From contig NZ_LMFP01000028.1 of the NCBI RefSeq assembly GCF_001426885.1, positions 1,220,174-1,284,173 on the forward strand: a stretch of DNA of 64,000 nucleotides, given 5' to 3'. Below the pieces are notes generated by a model. That model saw only the letters and a list, made by a program, of their open reading frames with translations. It ran no database searches and had not been told where the DNA came from. The stretch comes from Pelomonas sp. Root1444. GTDB taxonomy: Bacteria > Pseudomonadota > Gammaproteobacteria > Burkholderiales > Burkholderiaceae_C. The first letter of the stretch is position 1. Each line of letters opens with the position of its first letter. Of the stretch, positions 62,859 through 64,000 are shown one piece after another. Position numbers and translations under genes: made by a program.

Positions 62859-64000
62859 TCACGCCCCGATCCGCAACACCCGCTCCACCACCGCGCAGAA
62901 CCAGCGCACGCCGTGAGGCAGCGCTTCGTCGTTGAAGTCATAGCAAGGGTGGTGCAGGGGCCGTTCGCCGCCTTGGCCCAGCCACAAGTAGGCGCCCGGC
63001 CGCTCGCGCAGCATGAAGGCGAAGTCCTCGCTGGTGAAGGCCGGCCTCGCCGCCTCCGTGGCCTGCAGGCCGGCATCGGCCGCGGCGGCCAGTGCGAGCG
63101 CGGCCTCGGGCGGCGTGTTGATGGTGGGCGGGTAGTAGCGGGTGTAGATGACGTCGACCTCCAGGCCGTGGCTGAGCGCCACGCCGGCCGCCGCGTCGCG
63201 CAGCGCGGCCTCGATGCGGTCCTGCACCGCCGCGTCGAAGCTGCGCACGGTGCCGGTGATGCGGGCTTCGGCCGGCAGCACGTTGTGGCTCTGGCCGCCC
63301 TCGAGCCTGGTGACTGAAAGTACCGCCGAATCCGCAGGATCGATGCGGCGCGAGACGATGGTGTTGAGCTGTACGACCAGTTGACTCGCGGCCAGCAGCG
63401 CGTCGGGCGTGTGGTGCGGCTGGGCGGCGTGGCCACCGCGGCCGCGCAGCGTGATGTCGAAGCGGTCCGCCGCCGCCATGATGGGGCCGGGGCGCGTCTG
63501 CGCCTGGCCCAGCGGCAGGTCGGGCCAGTTGTGCAGCGCGTAGACCGCGTCGCAGGGGAAGCGCTCGAACAGGCCCTGCTCCACCATCACGCGCGCACCG
63601 CCCTGCCCTTCCTCGGCCGGCTGGAAGATGAAGTGCACCGTGCCGTCGAACTGCCGGGTGCGTGCCAGGTGGCGCGCGGCGCCGAGCAGCATGGCGGTGT
63701 GGCCGTCGTGGCCGCAACCGTGGTGCGCGCCGGCATGGCGGCTGGCGTGGCCCAGGCGTGATTGCTCGGCCATCGGCAGCGCGTCCATGTCAGCGCGCAG
63801 CCCGACGGTGCGGCTGCTGCTGCCGTGGCGCAGCGTGCCGACGACGCCGGTGCCGCCCAGGCCTTCGTGCACGTCGAGGCCGAGCAGGCGCAGCGCCGCC
63901 GCGACGATGCCGGCGGTGCGGCGCTCCTGGAAGGCCAGCTCCGGGTGGGCATGCAGGTCGCGGCGCAGGGCGACCAGCTCGGGCATCAGGTCATCGACCG
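62859..64000 (-). CDS. M20 amidohydrolase (hippurate hydrolase-like), 5' end probably outside window
   Basis: A zinc amidohydrolase of the HipO/AbgB group, which splits N-acyl amino acids such as hippurate. ALRRDLHAHPELAFQE near the visible start, LRADMDALPM (about 64), HHGCGHDGHTAMLLG (about 88) and FQPAEEGQGGARVMVE (about 121) supply metal ligands and the catalytic Glu; the lid domain has GRGGHAAQPHHTPD. An ATG exists at 63986, but the frame is open to the edge (reading V-D-D-L before it) and related proteins have 5-15 more residues, so the true start is likely beyond 64000. Confidence 0.9.
   Translation of the reverse strand, partial: VDDLMPELVALRRDLHAHPELAFQERRTAGIVAAALRLLGLDVHEGLGGTGVVGTLRHGSSSRTVGLRADMDALPMAEQSRLGHASRHAGAHHGCGHDGHTAMLLGAARHLARTRQFDGTVHFIFQPAEEGQGGARVMVEQGLFERFPCDAVYALHNWPDLPLGQAQTRPGPIMAAADRFDITLRGRGGHAAQPHHTPDALLAASQLVVQLNTIVSRRIDPADSAVLSVTRLEGGQSHNVLPAEARITGTVRSFDAAVQDRIEAALRDAAAGVALSHGLEVDVIYTRYYPPTINTPPEAALALAAAADAGLQATEAARPAFTSEDFAFMLRERPGAYLWLGQGGERPLHHPCYDFNDEALPHGVRWFCAVVERVLRIGA

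Overview
The window is chromosomal DNA of a high-GC, respiring Gram-negative bacterium. A Burkholderiales betaproteobacterium (Roseateles/Mitsuaria/Pelomonas-like) fits best. The reasons are a trimeric-type porin, TamA/TamB, a TonB-dependent receptor, a diheme cytochrome c4, peptide-type ABC transporters and the local gene orders. This is inference from gene content, without phylogeny.

Layout. 1-4552: homogentisate/aromatic catabolism. MBL-fold protein, FAD monooxygenase, a 70-aa DUF2783 protein and hmgA (cut by the left edge) form one overlapping minus-strand operon, divergent from an IclR regulator. 5004-15583: a large TonB receptor, a FeeM-like N-acyltransferase, SapC and CorC (coupled), ApaH, tRNA-Ser, an orphan ABC binding protein, an HD-GYP protein and cytochrome c4. 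15683-27987: eight plus-strand genes, most overlapping: MoxR ATPase, small membrane protein, acetyltransferase, S9 peptidase, M28 peptidase, VWA protein, TamA and TamB. This looks like an envelope quality-control and outer-membrane assembly block. 28002-29251: an XRE regulator overlapping a DUF6036 nucleotidyltransferase, which resembles a toxin-antitoxin pair. 29265-31880: a GFA-family protein and KatG.

32063-41175: a compact integrated element of about 9 kb in the 3' end of tRNA-Arg(CCT). It has a P4-type integrase, att repeats, GGGGGAAC repeats near both ends that look like integrase arm sites, AlpA and excisionase-like regulators, and a probable replication initiator gene carrying four palindromic iterons inside its own coding sequence. 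It also carries one phage ejection-like protein, a zinc-ribbon protein, and a terminal cargo pair. The cargo pair is a trypsin-like serine protease overlapping a 74-aa protein that resembles the protease's own N-terminal domain. I see no capsid, portal, terminase or tail genes, so it looks like a satellite or mobilizable island. The protease pair is the best candidate here for an undescribed system.

41391-57117: a catabolic block for an amine or amino-acid-like compound. It contains an aldehyde dehydrogenase, a tartrate/isopropylmalate-type dehydrogenase, a full peptide-type ABC importer with a fused double ATPase, an amine oxidase-like flavoprotein, a type II HAD hydrolase, a two-domain acetyltransferase, a GhrA-like reductase, a class III aminotransferase, an Lrp regulator and a porin. 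57128-64000: housekeeping and stress genes (SDRs, RsgA, DUF1428, alpha/beta hydrolase, GlxA-type regulator, M20 amidohydrolase cut by the right edge).
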